Origin: an uncultured Eubacteriales bacterium
GTDB taxonomy: Bacteria; Bacillota; Clostridia; Christensenellales; UBA1242
DNA: 13,875 bases
NCBI GenBank assembly: GCA_900557645.1
Contig: USSZ01000025.1
Span: 1 to 13,875 of the forward strand
Reading direction: 5' to 3'
Shown in pieces: positions 1 through 6,474 of this stretch; the first letter of the stretch is position 1, and every line of letters begins with the position of its first letter. The position numbers and the translations under genes are program-made. Below the pieces are notes generated by a model. It had not been told where the DNA came from and did no database searches. It saw nothing but the letters and a program-made list of their open reading frames with translations.

Positions 1-532
1 AAAATGCTATCTACCTACCTACCTTAGATTTTAAAGAGCCGAAAATTTAAGGTCAAATTTATTATATAATAACTTAAAAGGTACAATTGAAAATATTATT
101 GAAAATGATGAAAAAATGATATTTAAAATAGAAATTGAGAAACCAATTACTGAATTGGATGTTCAAAATACATTTGTTGACTTAATTGAAACTAGAACTT
201 CATCCTCGTTAATTCGTTTTGAGGTAAATAAAGAATTTGAAAATGATGATGATGATGAAGATAAGAATAATATAGTGCCTTTTAATATTGCCTATGCTTT
301 ATCAATACATAAAGCTCAAGGACTTGAATATAATTCAGTAAAAGTAGTCTTAACAAAAGATGTTGAAAAGTTAATTACTTCAAATATATTTTATACAGCA
401 ATAACTAGAGCTAAAAATAAATTAAAAATTTATTGGGAAGCTGAAACTATGGATGAGGTAATAAAGAAAATAAGAAATGATATAAGGGAGAATATAAGTT
501 TAGAAATTATAAAAAGTAAATTGCAAAATTAA
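1..532 (+). CDS. C-terminal part of a RecD/UvrD-like DNA helicase, with an apparent frameshift
   Basis: Partial gene that enters from the left edge. The reliable part (from the ATG at 116, in a frame open back to 35) has the UvrD_C_2-type helicase signature: an IHKAQGLEY motif near residues 64-72 and FYTAITRAK near residues 92-100, which are the ATP- and DNA-contacting motifs of superfamily 1 helicases. Upstream of that ATG the frame still reads like this family (LYNNLKGTI just before it), so the ATG is internal and not the true start. That frame is closed by TAA at 32-34, while the frame starting at base 3 reads NAIYLPTLDFKEPK and is closed at 48. One extra A in the run at 42-45 would join the two into NAIYLPTLDFKEPKNLRSN. 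The gene is therefore either a decayed copy or carries an indel error. Its substrate is unknown; a repair or defence helicase is plausible. Confidence 0.75.
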
Positions 533-640
533 TTGTAAAAAATTTTATGATTTTATAGAAAATGTATTTAAACATAAATAAAAAAATTTTGACTATTAAT
601 TATAATGGTATATTAACAATTAGATTATAAAAAAATAAAA

Positions 641-666
641 AATGCCAAATATTTGGCATTTTTTTA
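641..666 (+). terminator. Rho-independent terminator after the helicase gene
   Basis: A perfect 20-base palindrome (8-bp stem aatgccaa/ttggcatt, loop atat) is followed by six T's. A-rich sequence lies on the other side, so it could work in both directions. It isolates the helicase gene from the hairpin array that follows. Confidence 0.85.
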
Positions 667-679
667 TTGTGTTTTTATT

Positions 680-1157
680 CACAATTTCAAATGGTTATAA
701 TGAGAAAGTGAGAAGGTTGATGTATAAAATTTATAATAATTTTTTTCGCGTGTTCAAATGGTGAACACGCGATATTTTTATAATTAGTTGAAAAAGTTTA
801 AAAAATATTTCCCGATGGTTCAAATGGTGAGCCAGCGGAAGTTTTAGAATTAAGTTAGAAAAATCAAAAAAACTTTTCTCGCTGTATCAAATGGTGATAC
901 AGCGACAGTAGTAAAATTCTAATGAAAAATCAAAAAACTTTTTTCGCTGCACACAATGGGTGTGCTGCGAGAATTGTAAGATTAATGTGAAAATATTTTT
1001 CCGTTTGACCAAACGGTGGTCAAGCGACAATGCAATAATATGCATGAAAAGATAAGAACTTTTATTGCATGGAAAAATGTAGTGAATGCGACTTTGTTAA
1101 AATTTACTTGAGAAAGTTGAAAAAATATTTCCCGTATGGACAAATGGTGTCCACGCG
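680..1157. repeat. Tandem array of covarying hairpins with a constant AATGG loop
   Basis: Six clear hairpins lie at 747-771, 813-837, 880-904, 945-969, 1002-1026 and 1133-1157. Each has two 10-base arms and a 5-base loop, AATGG (AACGG in the fifth). Arms begin and end with CG but otherwise differ: CGCGTGTTCA/TGAACACGCG, CGATGGTTCA/TGAGCCAGCG, CGCTGTATCA/TGATACAGCG, CGCTGCACAC/GTGTGCTGCG, CGTTTGACCA/TGGTCAAGCG, CGTATGGACA/TGTCCACGCG. Units 1 and 3 pair perfectly; the others have one or two mismatches or G-T pairs. Even the loop-closing pair covaries (A-T, but C-G in unit 4). The A-rich linkers resemble one another, and the full period is 57-67 bp. Two decayed units at 680-704 and 1066-1090 sit in register. 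The array precedes the gene at 1243. Its function is not recognised: it could be protein-binding DNA hairpins, an origin-like element or an RNA. Confidence 0.85.
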
Positions 1158-1242
1158 AGAATAGTAAAATCATTTTAAATGGAGGTGTGAAATGTAAAAT
1201 TAGAACTAAAAACAAAACCAAAAAAATTAAAAGGAGAATAAA

Positions 1243-1725
1243 ATGAAAAAAATTGATACAAGTAAACTTATGGAAGTAAAGCTTAGAATTTATAGTTATG
1301 GAACAATTGAAAGGTTGAGTAAATGTTTTGAAAAGCATAGGGCTGATTTTAGAAACAAAAACGAATTTCTTGTTCATGTTATTACAAACGGTTTGGATAT
1401 TTTAGAATTGCAAGATGAAAATTTTAAAGATTACTATCAAAAAATAGAGAGTATATCAGAAAAGATAACTCACTTTGAAAATCACTTGTCAGTTAAAGAG
1501 AATATGTATATTCAGGATTTGAAAATGATAAATGTTCAACAAATATTTATAGAAAAATTATTGTCAAGAATATATAATTTGGTTCTTGCTCATGATGATG
1601 AAAGAACATTGCAGGCAAGATATGTTGAAGCTGGAATGTATGACAGATTACCCGAAGGTTTGCAAGAACTAAAAAATGAATATTTAAAGGCAATTGGGAT
1701 AGAAGAAGATGAAGGAAGCTTGTGA
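1243..1725 (+). CDS. Uncharacterised protein, possibly with a ribbon-helix-helix-like N-terminus
   Basis: 160 residues, started by an ATG six bases after AAGGAG (1231-1236). I do not recognise a named family. Residues about 10-53 (a short strand VKLRIYSY followed by two predicted helices) have a pattern compatible with a ribbon-helix-helix DNA-binding domain. Residues about 60-120 are helical and charged and may form a coiled coil. The C-terminus is acidic. It lies directly downstream of the hairpin array, so binding to those hairpins or their linkers is an attractive but unproven idea; plasmid partition or mobilisation accessory proteins often have this size and layout. Translation may be coupled to the tiny ORF that overlaps its 3' end. 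There are no transmembrane segments or signal peptide. Confidence 0.7.
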   Translation: MKKIDTSKLMEVKLRIYSYGTIERLSKCFEKHRADFRNKNEFLVHVITNGLDILELQDENFKDYYQKIESISEKITHFENHLSVKENMYIQDLKMINVQQIFIEKLLSRIYNLVLAHDDERTLQARYVEAGMYDRLPEGLQELKNEYLKAIGIEEDEGSL

Positions 1726-1795
1726 AATAGATAAATTTATTAGAAGCAGGATAAGGAATGGGGATATTTTGAAAAATTATGCTCGTTTTTGCTAG
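1709..1795 (+). CDS. Possible 28-residue peptide overlapping the upstream gene's end
   Basis: An ATG at 1709 lies inside the last codons of the preceding gene, in another frame, and reads through 28 codons (MKEACEIDKFIRSRIRNG...) to TAG at 1793-1795. The purine-rich GAAGAAG upstream could act as a weak ribosome binding site with coupling to the upstream stop. The charged, helix-like composition looks protein-like, but at this length chance is a real possibility. It could also be the N-terminus of a longer decayed gene. Confidence 0.3.
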   Translation: MKEACEIDKFIRSRIRNGDILKNYARFC

Positions 1796-1883
1796 TAAAA
1801 TAAAGCATTTTACTGGGGCAAAATAAAAACTCGCAGAATCAAAATTGATCCATTCCCCTTATGCGACAAACGTGATGCCCGTT
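1781..1883. other. Structured non-coding stretch, oriT-like candidate
   Basis: The 1796-1924 gap holds an imperfect hairpin with core arms agtaaaat (1794-1801) and attttact (1807-1814), extended outward by ttttgc/gcaaaa with unpaired bases between. After it comes a GC-richer patch (1851-1881, containing ccattcccc and gatgcccg) that stands out from its AT-rich surroundings. There is no T-run after the hairpin, so it is not a terminator. Hairpin plus GC-rich patch beside a putative DNA-binding protein recalls a transfer or replication origin, but no relaxase or Rep gene is in the window and I recognise no known nic site. Confidence 0.25.
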
Positions 1884-1924
1884 TTCCTTATTTATTAAGT
1901 ATTTAACATACAAAAGGAGTAAAA

Positions 1925-2119
1925 ATGAAGAAAATAAAATATGCAAAAAACATACAAAGCCTAAATCTAAAAACTAACAAAGAAAGAAAAGGACAAGCAA
2001 AATTCTATCCATCAGTAACCAAAAGCGTTGGCGAAACTTTAAGCAATTATTTAATTGATTACATTAAAAAAGGTGGAGATATAAATAATCTCACACCCGA
2101 TAATGTTTTTAAGAAATAA
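1925..2119 (+). CDS. Small basic hypothetical protein
   Basis: 64 residues, with an ATG five bases after AAGGAG (1914-1919). The protein is lysine-rich in its first half (MKKIKYAKN...KTNKERKGQAK) and continues with a helix-like segment (SVGETLSNYLIDYIKK). It is soluble and has no recognisable family. The basic N-terminus and helical core would suit a small DNA-binding or accessory protein of a mobile element. Its TAA stop at 2117-2119 directly abuts the stop codon of the convergent gene at 2120, with no terminator between, so the two transcripts probably overlap. Confidence 0.6.
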   Translation: MKKIKYAKNIQSLNLKTNKERKGQAKFYPSVTKSVGETLSNYLIDYIKKGGDINNLTPDNVFKK

Positions 2120-2899
2120 TTATGCCTTTTTAGAATATTTTTTTAAAATCCAACCAATTTCATTAGTATCTAATATTTGAACTTTTAATTTATCTTTTAC
2201 TTCTTCCAAAACAATAACAATTTCACCAATAGCTAGATGGTCAATACAATTTTTTAATTTTCTAGTTTTGTATAATCGTGTTTCACTTTTTATGTATCTA
2301 TATTGTATTTTTATTTCATTATTTTTCTGTTGTTCTTCTAATTGAAAGATCTCTTGTTTTGCTTCCATTAAAATTAAATGATTTGAAACATGCACTGAAA
2401 ATAAAGTGGGAATTATCAATGAGAAAAATATAAATTTTAATGTCACAGTTAGCAAGGAAAAGAATTTATTTAACAAATTTCTTTTTTGTCTAGTATTTAT
2501 TTTTTGTGATAAAATAATTTCCTTGTTTGCATTTGAAATATCTTCTATAATTTCTTCTTTTTCTTTATCTTTATCTATATTAAATTTAAAAAATTTTAAA
2601 TTTTCAACAAAATCTATTACTGGTACTAATTCTATCTTTGATATTTCTTTAATACTTTCAATGATTGGCTTATTAAAATTATTTAATTCTTTTAGCATTT
2701 CATATATTGGATTTAATGAAGATTTAAAATCATTTATTTGTTTAAATGTAGAACTAAAAATACTATATATGTTTTCAGAAAATAATTTTAAATTACTACA
2801 AAATGTTTTGCCAATATCTGATATAACATTGTTTAACTCTTGCATTTTGTTTATTGTTTCTTTGTTAATTAGATTATAACCATATAATTCATTTTCCAT
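2120..2899 (-). CDS. Single-pass membrane protein with C-terminal bacterial SH3-like domain
   Basis: 259 residues. Residues 1-130 are mostly amphipathic helix with coiled-coil character. Residues about 148-170 (LLTVTLKFIFFSLIIPTLF) form one hydrophobic membrane helix preceded by a basic cluster (NTRQKRN), which predicts a cytoplasmic N-terminus by the positive-inside rule. Residues about 200-255 resemble a bacterial SH3 (SH3_3-type) domain (RYIKSETRLYKTRKL...GWILKKY), usually a peptidoglycan- or protein-binding fold outside the membrane. The ATG lies one base after the stop of the XRE gene and uses a GGAGG inside that gene, so the two form an operon and are probably translationally coupled. 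The role is unknown; cotranscription with the repressor suggests expression in the quiescent, integrated state of the element (a lysogenic-conversion or exclusion type protein is possible). Confidence 0.75.
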   Translation of the reverse strand: MENELYGYNLINKETINKMQELNNVISDIGKTFCSNLKLFSENIYSIFSSTFKQINDFKSSLNPIYEMLKELNNFNKPIIESIKEISKIELVPVIDFVENLKFFKFNIDKDKEKEEIIEDISNANKEIILSQKINTRQKRNLLNKFFSLLTVTLKFIFFSLIIPTLFSVHVSNHLILMEAKQEIFQLEEQQKNNEIKIQYRYIKSETRLYKTRKLKNCIDHLAIGEIVIVLEEVKDKLKVQILDTNEIGWILKKYSKKA

Positions 2900-2900
2900 A

Positions 2901-3104
2901 CTAATCCTCCAAGCCCATTAAGTAATCAATTGATACGCCAAAATATTTAGCGAGAATTACAAGTTGAGAACCTTTTACATCTGCTTGACAGTTTTCCCAG
3001 CGACAAAGAGATGATGAACCAATCTTGACTTCTCTTGCTAATGCTTGGATTGAAAGTCCTTTTTCTTGTCTTAATTCTTTTAATCTTTCTGCAAATATTT
3101 TCAT
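2901..3104 (-). CDS. XRE-family helix-turn-helix repressor
   Basis: 67 residues from the ATG at 3104. A GTG at 3113 would add three residues, but it falls inside the AAGGTGG ribosome binding site, so the ATG is preferred. Almost the whole protein is a Cro/C1-type HTH_3 domain: FAERLKELRQEKGLSIQALAREVKIGSSSLCRWEN is a classic helix-turn-helix, followed by the family's usual tail (ILAKYFGVSIDYLMG). It is a DNA-binding protein only, with no peptidase or dimerisation extension, so how it would be induced is not visible. It is transcribed divergently from the Cro-like and recombinase genes, and three TCCCT/AGGGA-type operators in the shared 105-bp intergenic region are its likely targets. It leads an operon with the membrane SH3 protein gene. 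Confidence 0.93.
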   Translation of the reverse strand: MKIFAERLKELRQEKGLSIQALAREVKIGSSSLCRWENCQADVKGSQLVILAKYFGVSIDYLMGLED

Positions 3105-3131
3105 AGATACCACCTTAATTTTTTATAAGTA

Positions 3132-3200
3132 TATCCCAAATAAGGGATAAATAGTTGACTTTCCCTAAACAGGGATGATATAATTATCCCGAATAAGGAA
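3132..3200. promoter_or_regulatory. Three operator sites in the divergent switch region
   Basis: Three related inverted repeats lie between the XRE gene and the Cro-like gene. O1 is tatccc-N6-gggata (3132-3149). O2 is tccct-aaac-aggga (3162-3175), lying between the -35 and -10 of the rightward promoter. O3 is tatccc-gaataa-ggaat (3185-3200), with a degenerate right arm, just after that -10. Centres are about 28 and 25 bp apart, as in phage operator triplets. O2 and O3 are placed to block the rightward promoter; O1 is nearest the repressor gene. A leftward promoter probably overlaps O1 (tatact on the minus strand at 3133-3128), but its -35 is poor. Confidence 0.75.
3155..3184 (+). promoter_or_regulatory. 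Rightward promoter for the Cro-like and recombinase genes
   Basis: TTGACT (3155-3160) and TATAAT (3179-3184) are separated by 18 bp, and operator O2 lies entirely within the spacer. This is the expected design for a repressor-controlled promoter driving excision or integration genes. Confidence 0.8.
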
Positions 3201-3209
3201 TGGTGAATT

Positions 3210-3410
3210 ATGAAAAATATAATTAAAACTGAATTGATAGAAAACTTTATAAAAGAAAATAACTTATCTAAAAGTAAGTTTTGTGAGTTGTGCAAAATAA
3301 GTCAAAGCACATTAAATAAAATAATGACTAATAGTGAGAATTTTAGAATAATTGCACTTTTTAAAATTGCAAGAGTTTTAAAAATTCAAGTTTTTGAGAT
3401 GTTTAATTAA
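3210..3410 (+). CDS. Small Cro/XRE-like DNA-binding protein
   Basis: 66 residues. The sequence IENFIKENNLSKSKFCELCK, followed by ISQSTLNKIM, forms a helix-turn-helix of the Cro/C1 type, and FKIARVLKIQVFEMF is the typical last helix. The ATG follows a weak ribosome binding site (aaggaatgg at 3196-3204). It opens the rightward operon and is 13 bp ahead of the recombinase start. By position it is the counterpart of phage Cro, antagonising the divergent repressor, or it could be an excisionase-like cofactor for the recombinase. Nothing in the sequence separates these two roles. Confidence 0.85.
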   Translation: MKNIIKTELIENFIKENNLSKSKFCELCKISQSTLNKIMTNSENFRIIALFKIARVLKIQVFEMFN

Positions 3411-3423
3411 AAGGAGTAATATT

Positions 3424-5433
3424 TTGAGTAAAAAACGAGCTGTAATATATGCGAGATTTAGTTCGCATAATCAAACTGAACAATCTATTGAAGGGCAACT
3501 TCGTGAATGTTATGCCTATGCAAAAAGAAATGGGCTTATTATTCTTAATGAATATATTGACCGAGCACTTTCTGGAACAACAGATAACAGACCACAATTC
3601 AAACAAATGATTGAAGATAGCAAGAAAGGTGATTTTGATTTTGTTTTGGTTTATCAACTAGATAGATTTGCAAGAAATAGATATGATAGTGCTACATATA
3701 AAGCAAAGTTAAAAAAGAATGGTGTTAGGGTTCTATCTGCAAAAGAAAACATAAGTGATGATGCTAGCGGTGTTTTAATGGAAAGTGTTTTGGAAGGAAT
3801 GGCAGAATATTACTCTGCCGAACTTTCACAAAAAGTTAAGCGAGGTATAAAAGAAAGTTTAATAAAAGGTAATTACATTGGTGGATATATTTTGTATGGT
3901 TTTGATGTTGTAAACAAAAAATATGTTATCAACGAAGTCGAAAGTGAGATTGTAAAGAAAATATTTAGAGATTATGCAAATGGCAAAAAGGCAATTGAAA
4001 TTGTAAATGAACTAAACAACAAAGGTCTAAAAACAAAATATGGGAACAAGTTTAATTTAAATATTATTGCTAAAATGATAAGAAATGAAAAGTATATCGG
4101 AATATGCAAAATGGACGATGAAATCTATACTAATATATTTCCACCAATAATTGAAGAAAGTATATTTAAAAGGTGTAATTTAATTATGGATAATCATAAA
4201 CATAGACAAAGAAAAAATAGTTTAAATGAAGATGTGTATATTTTAAGTGATAAACTTTTTTGTGGCTATTGTGGATACCCAATGGTGGCAGAAACGGGAA
4301 CAAGCAAAACTGGTGCTGTCCATAGATATTACAAATGTTCAGGCAAGAAAAAGAAAATCACAAAATGTGATAAACATAATGTTAGAAAAGATACAATAGA
4401 AGATTTTGTTTTTGAAAAGACAAAAAAATATGTTCTTGAACCAAATGTTATTGATAGTATTGCCGAAGTTGTTGTGAATAGATTTAATAGTGAATTATCT
4501 AACAACGCAGTTTTAACTAAATTACAAGAAGAATTAAAAGAAAAGAATAGAGCAATAGACTCTATTCTAAATGCAATGGAAAAAGGAATAATAACTTCGT
4601 CAACACAAGAACGACTTATGAAACTTGAAAACGAAAAAGCAATACTAGAAGATAAAGTTGAGTATGAACAAAATCACCAAATAAAACCACTTGAAAAGGA
4701 ACAAATTGTAAATTTCTTAAAAGTATATGCAAGAAAACAATTTGATAACAAAATAGATAAAAACGAATTCTTTAACAATTTTATTTTGAAAGTATTGCTT
4801 TATGATGACAAAATTACAATTGTTTACAACACAAGTCTTAATCCAGCAGAAGAAATATATAATCGTCCAAATGATAATGATGATGACAATAATAATGATG
4901 ACAATGGAACAACAATTTATAGAAAAGAAATTGAAATTTCAGATGCAGACAATAAAAAATTGCCGTTTGAGTTCAAACGACAATCTTTTGGCGGAGCAAG
5001 CGTACCTCAATTCGAACCTTTTGCAAAAATATCAAAAGACAACCCCGAGAAAGGAGAAATTGAAACTGAAATTGATAAAACTGGAACTACAAATAGAAAC
5101 AGTAACAGTATCACCAGCAAAATCGAAAATGGAAATGAAAGAACAAATTTCAAAACCATCACAACTAAAATGGCGAAAGAAGAATATAAAACAGATGCCG
5201 ACTTAACCAAAGTCATAAATGAAGAATTTAAAGTTGAAGGCAGGGAAAAGTTAAACATAGAAAGCAAAACTAAAACAAAAAGTAAGCAAGCTGCTAAGGC
5301 CAACACAAAAAATAAAACAAGTCCACCAACTATTCAAAAATTCTCAAACCATATCAAATTCATCGACTACATCCCAACCTACGAAATCATCACATATAGA
5401 CATTTATTTGCCTATGGCTTTTACGTGGAGTAA
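3424..5433 (+). CDS. Large serine recombinase (integrase/transposase)
   Basis: 669 residues from a TTG start (3424) seven bases after AAGGAG (3411-3416). An upstream ATG at 3394 lies inside the Cro-like gene and has no such site. The resolvase catalytic domain (about residues 5-150) contains YARFSS with nucleophile Ser13, and YQLDRFARNR with the expected arginines. A Recombinase domain (PF07508-type, about 160-265) follows. A zinc ribbon has Cys280, Cys283, Cys305 and Cys315, then a coiled coil (about 365-420). It cuts and rejoins DNA at attachment sites to integrate or excise the element, without needing host factors other than possible directionality proteins. Unusually, about 190 further residues follow from residue 480: a D/N-rich stretch, a polar lysine-rich linker and an aromatic end (YEIITYRHLFAYGFYVE), longer than the normal family end. 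It is cotranscribed with the Cro-like gene. Confidence 0.95.
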   Translation: MSKKRAVIYARFSSHNQTEQSIEGQLRECYAYAKRNGLIILNEYIDRALSGTTDNRPQFKQMIEDSKKGDFDFVLVYQLDRFARNRYDSATYKAKLKKNGVRVLSAKENISDDASGVLMESVLEGMAEYYSAELSQKVKRGIKESLIKGNYIGGYILYGFDVVNKKYVINEVESEIVKKIFRDYANGKKAIEIVNELNNKGLKTKYGNKFNLNIIAKMIRNEKYIGICKMDDEIYTNIFPPIIEESIFKRCNLIMDNHKHRQRKNSLNEDVYILSDKLFCGYCGYPMVAETGTSKTGAVHRYYKCSGKKKKITKCDKHNVRKDTIEDFVFEKTKKYVLEPNVIDSIAEVVVNRFNSELSNNAVLTKLQEELKEKNRAIDSILNAMEKGIITSSTQERLMKLENEKAILEDKVEYEQNHQIKPLEKEQIVNFLKVYARKQFDNKIDKNEFFNNFILKVLLYDDKITIVYNTSLNPAEEIYNRPNDNDDDNNNDDNGTTIYRKEIEISDADNKKLPFEFKRQSFGGASVPQFEPFAKISKDNPEKGEIETEIDKTGTTNRNSNSITSKIENGNERTNFKTITTKMAKEEYKTDADLTKVINEEFKVEGREKLNIESKTKTKSKQAAKANTKNKTSPPTIQKFSNHIKFIDYIPTYEIITYRHLFAYGFYVE

Positions 5434-5479
5434 AGTTATAAACTACTTGTAAGTTTTATTATATTTATTTTAAAAATCT

Positions 5480-5508
5480 TTGACTTAGAATTTGTTTTCA
5501 GTTATAAT
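5480..5508 (+). promoter_or_regulatory. Strong sigma-A-type promoter for the gene at 5662
   Basis: TTGACT (5480-5485), a 17-bp spacer and a perfect TATAAT (5503-5508). Transcription would start near 5515, leaving an untranslated leader of nearly 150 nt before the ATG at 5662. Confidence 0.8.
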
Positions 5509-5514
5509 ATATCC

Positions 5515-5655
5515 AAGGTTGGTGGTAGACCTGCTAGTCCGTGCAAAGATTTCATCGACCACATAAAGATAATATATTCTTTGTCGAAAGAGTTTATTGT
5601 CTAAAAAGTTTACGGATGCATTATAAGGACAATAAACAAAAAATTGATAAGGAGA
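5515..5655 (+). promoter_or_regulatory. Structured 5' leader of the gene at 5662
   Basis: The leader contains a perfect 10-bp inverted repeat gtttattgtc (5592-5601) / gacaataaac (5628-5637) with a 26-nt loop, a small tcttt-gtcg-aaaga hairpin just before it, a caaaga/tctttg pairing, and a tccgt segment (near 5538-5542) complementary to acgga (5612-5616) in the loop of the main stem. The early part is more GC-rich than the surroundings. No known riboswitch is recognised. It could be a regulatory leader or a small RNA in its own right. Confidence 0.45.
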
Positions 5656-5661
5656 TATATT

Positions 5662-6468
5662 ATGACAAATATAGATTTTTTTAAGCTGCAAGCTAAGAAT
5701 TTTTTAAAAGATTTTGAAACAAAACATTTCAACGAGGATGAGGATGTCTATGAATATTCACCTCGCTTTTTTAGTGACATCGATGATATTATTTTTAATT
5801 TTGAGATTGATGAAGAAAAACCATTTACATTAATGAATGCGCAACATGTGATTGCGAGACTGGCTGGATTTTATAAATGGACCGAATTAATTAAGGCAAC
5901 AGAACCTGCTTTAGAATTAGGCAAATTATTGTTTGAAAATCGATTACCTTATTTAGAGAAGGTTCCAATTATTGTTAACGACGAAAGCATGATAGTAGAA
6001 GACTGGAAATTTTTCTTGACAGAAAATAATTTGCAAAATTGTGACGACGAAACAAAATTAGATATTTTTAAGAATCATTTTTTAAAGCAAGATGAAATTA
6101 TAAAAAAAATAAAAAAAGAAAAAACTATTCTTAATTTTACTAATAACGTAAAAGCACAAGATATGCTTGTAAAAATTATGAAAGAAAAAAATGTAAATGC
6201 TGAAAAGGCAATACTATCTTCAATAACTCAAAAAATATTTATTCGAATAATTGAGACAGGTTGGGGGCAAATTGCTTTGCCAATATGGGGGCATGATAAT
6301 CCTTATAGAGAATGGGAAAGACTTGATGATCCTGTTGTAAAGTTCAAGCTTAGCAAAGATAAAGAACATCTCGTTTCAATAGTTATGGAAAAAGAGAATG
6401 TATCTTTTGAAACTGCGATTCTGTATTTTATGCTTTTTACTTTAGAATCGTTAGGGTACCACATATAA
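5662..6468 (+). CDS. Uncharacterised cargo protein
   Basis: 268 residues from the ATG at 5662, six bases after AAGGAGA (5649-5655); an in-frame TTG at 5644 lies upstream of this site and is not preferred. Residues about 1-80 (FFKLQAKNFLKDFETK... then NAQHVIARLAGFYKWTELIKA) resemble a short helical module seen at the N-terminus of various plasmid and cargo proteins, with the pattern of a catalogue helix followed by GF-x-x-W. The rest has a lysine-rich helical middle (about 150-165) and a tryptophan-rich stretch (GWGQIALPIWGHDNPYREW, about 204-222). I see no catalytic motif, membrane helix or signal peptide. It is monocistronic, with its own promoter, structured leader and terminator, between the recombinase and the ietAS operon. 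That position suggests cargo, possibly defence or stability, but the function is unknown. Confidence 0.8.
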   Translation: MTNIDFFKLQAKNFLKDFETKHFNEDEDVYEYSPRFFSDIDDIIFNFEIDEEKPFTLMNAQHVIARLAGFYKWTELIKATEPALELGKLLFENRLPYLEKVPIIVNDESMIVEDWKFFLTENNLQNCDDETKLDIFKNHFLKQDEIIKKIKKEKTILNFTNNVKAQDMLVKIMKEKNVNAEKAILSSITQKIFIRIIETGWGQIALPIWGHDNPYREWERLDDPVVKFKLSKDKEHLVSIVMEKENVSFETAILYFMLFTLESLGYHI

Positions 6469-6474
6469 AATTTT

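Noticed and set aside
747..1157. CRISPR array
   Set aside because: The regularly spaced palindromes differ in sequence and the linkers are the similar part, the opposite of constant repeats with variable spacers; no cas gene is present.
982..1377. Open minus-strand frame of 131 codons across the hairpin array and the next gene's start
   Set aside because: It lies antisense to the hairpins and to the 1243 gene, has no ribosome binding site and a composition typical of a shadow frame.
3101..3295. Minus-strand 64-codon frame across the switch region
   Set aside because: It covers the operators and is antisense to the Cro-like gene; no family features.
3394..3423. ATG at 3394 as the recombinase start
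   Set aside because: It overlaps the Cro-like gene and lacks a ribosome binding site, whereas the TTG at 3424 follows AAGGAG at the right distance and begins just before the catalytic strand.
4802..5206. Second frame of 134 codons inside the recombinase tail
   Set aside because: Low-complexity sequence in an alternative frame; the main recombinase frame continues across it and no ribosome binding site precedes it.
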